In this document: in pieces, positions 5,935 through 6,133 of the stretch
Position numbering within the stretch: the first letter of the stretch is position 1
Layout of the letters: each line of letters opens with the position of its first letter
Assembly (NCBI GenBank): GCA_001640045.1
Contig: LUTY01001500.1
Coordinates: forward strand, 1-6,133
Direction of reading: 5' to 3'
Length of the DNA: 6,133 nucleotides
Source of the DNA: Candidatus Thiomargarita nelsonii
GTDB taxonomy: Bacteria > Pseudomonadota > Gammaproteobacteria > Beggiatoales > Beggiatoaceae
Notes under the pieces: generated by a model
The model's database searches: none
Told to the model about the DNA's origin: nothing
What the model saw: only the letters and a program-made list of their open reading frames with translations
Made by a program: the position numbers and the translations under genes

Positions 5935-6133
5935 CTAAAACGATAAATTGCTGAGAAATTGGTTCAAAGCCGCTTTTGCTTTTTCTTGTAGCTTAGAACC
6001 ATTCCCATATTTAATGATCCATTTTCCGATAAAAGGCGGAATCCCCGTTACATCGCTAACATTTAAGCGAACATCCGAGGCACCTTCGTTAGCAAACTGT
6101 ATCCACGGCGCAACCGTTAAACCAATTTGAAAT
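5935..6133 (-). CDS. C-terminal part of a paralogous small exported protein (cut by window edge)
   Basis: The minus strand is open from the window edge to a TAG at 5937-5935, giving 65 residues ending NQFLSNLSF. The peptide matches residues 113-175 of the neighbouring exported protein without gaps until the last two residues: shared landmarks are P.IQF, G.S.V.LN, VTG.P.FIG, IKYGN and ALN.FL, with 31 of 63 identical by hand count. It is therefore a tandem paralogue, diverged well beyond recent duplication. The start, signal peptide and cysteine region lie outside the window. Function is unknown, as for its neighbour. It is probably transcribed ahead of the operon and separated from it by the palindromic terminator. 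Confidence 0.85.
   Translation of the reverse strand, partial: FQIGLTVAPWIQFANEGASDVRLNVSDVTGIPPFIGKWIIKYGNGSKLQEKAKAALNQFLSNLSF

Overview
The window carries five genes, all on the minus strand: four complete and one cut off by the right edge. Both flanking intergenic stretches hold palindromic repeats. The base composition is fairly AT-rich (about 40% GC by eye). Clear Shine-Dalgarno sequences (AGGAG/AAGGAG) precede at least three of the genes, and the genes encode Sec signal peptides. This fits a proteobacterium better than a Bacteroidetes lineage, where such sites are rare. A caspase-rich gammaproteobacterium of the Thiotrichales/Beggiatoaceae type is a plausible guess from memory, but nothing here proves it: there is no rRNA, tRNA or housekeeping marker.

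Read in the direction of transcription (right to left): a truncated gene for the C-terminal part of a small protein (5935-6133) ends at a perfect 15-bp inverted repeat (5891-5923) followed by a T-run. Next comes a complete paralogue of it, a 175-residue protein with a signal peptide and four cysteines in the mature part (5319-5846). It is followed after 21 bp by a 401-residue soluble, helix-rich protein that I do not recognise (4092-5297), then a 395-residue protein with one clear membrane span (2894-4081), then an 895-residue exported caspase-like (peptidase C14) protein (204-2891). The caspase-like protein has an intact His/Cys dyad, a HEAT-like helical stretch and long coiled coils. The last three genes are packed very tightly: the Shine-Dalgarno sequence of the membrane-protein gene overlaps the stop codon of the gene before it, and the caspase start lies at the stop codon of the membrane-protein gene. 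They are very probably co-translated.

The left 203 bp hold no gene. They contain two perfect tandem copies of a 44-bp unit plus a diverged inverted relative. Each 44-bp copy, read on the minus strand, gives a small hairpin followed by a T7 run, so it may end the operon transcript.

Working model (inference): an envelope-located caspase module. The protease and one or two small secreted proteins would sit in the periplasm, the single-span protein would link periplasm and cytoplasm, and the 401-residue protein would be the cytoplasmic partner. Only the caspase fold, signal peptides, membrane span and gene packing are seen directly. What the system does is unknown.
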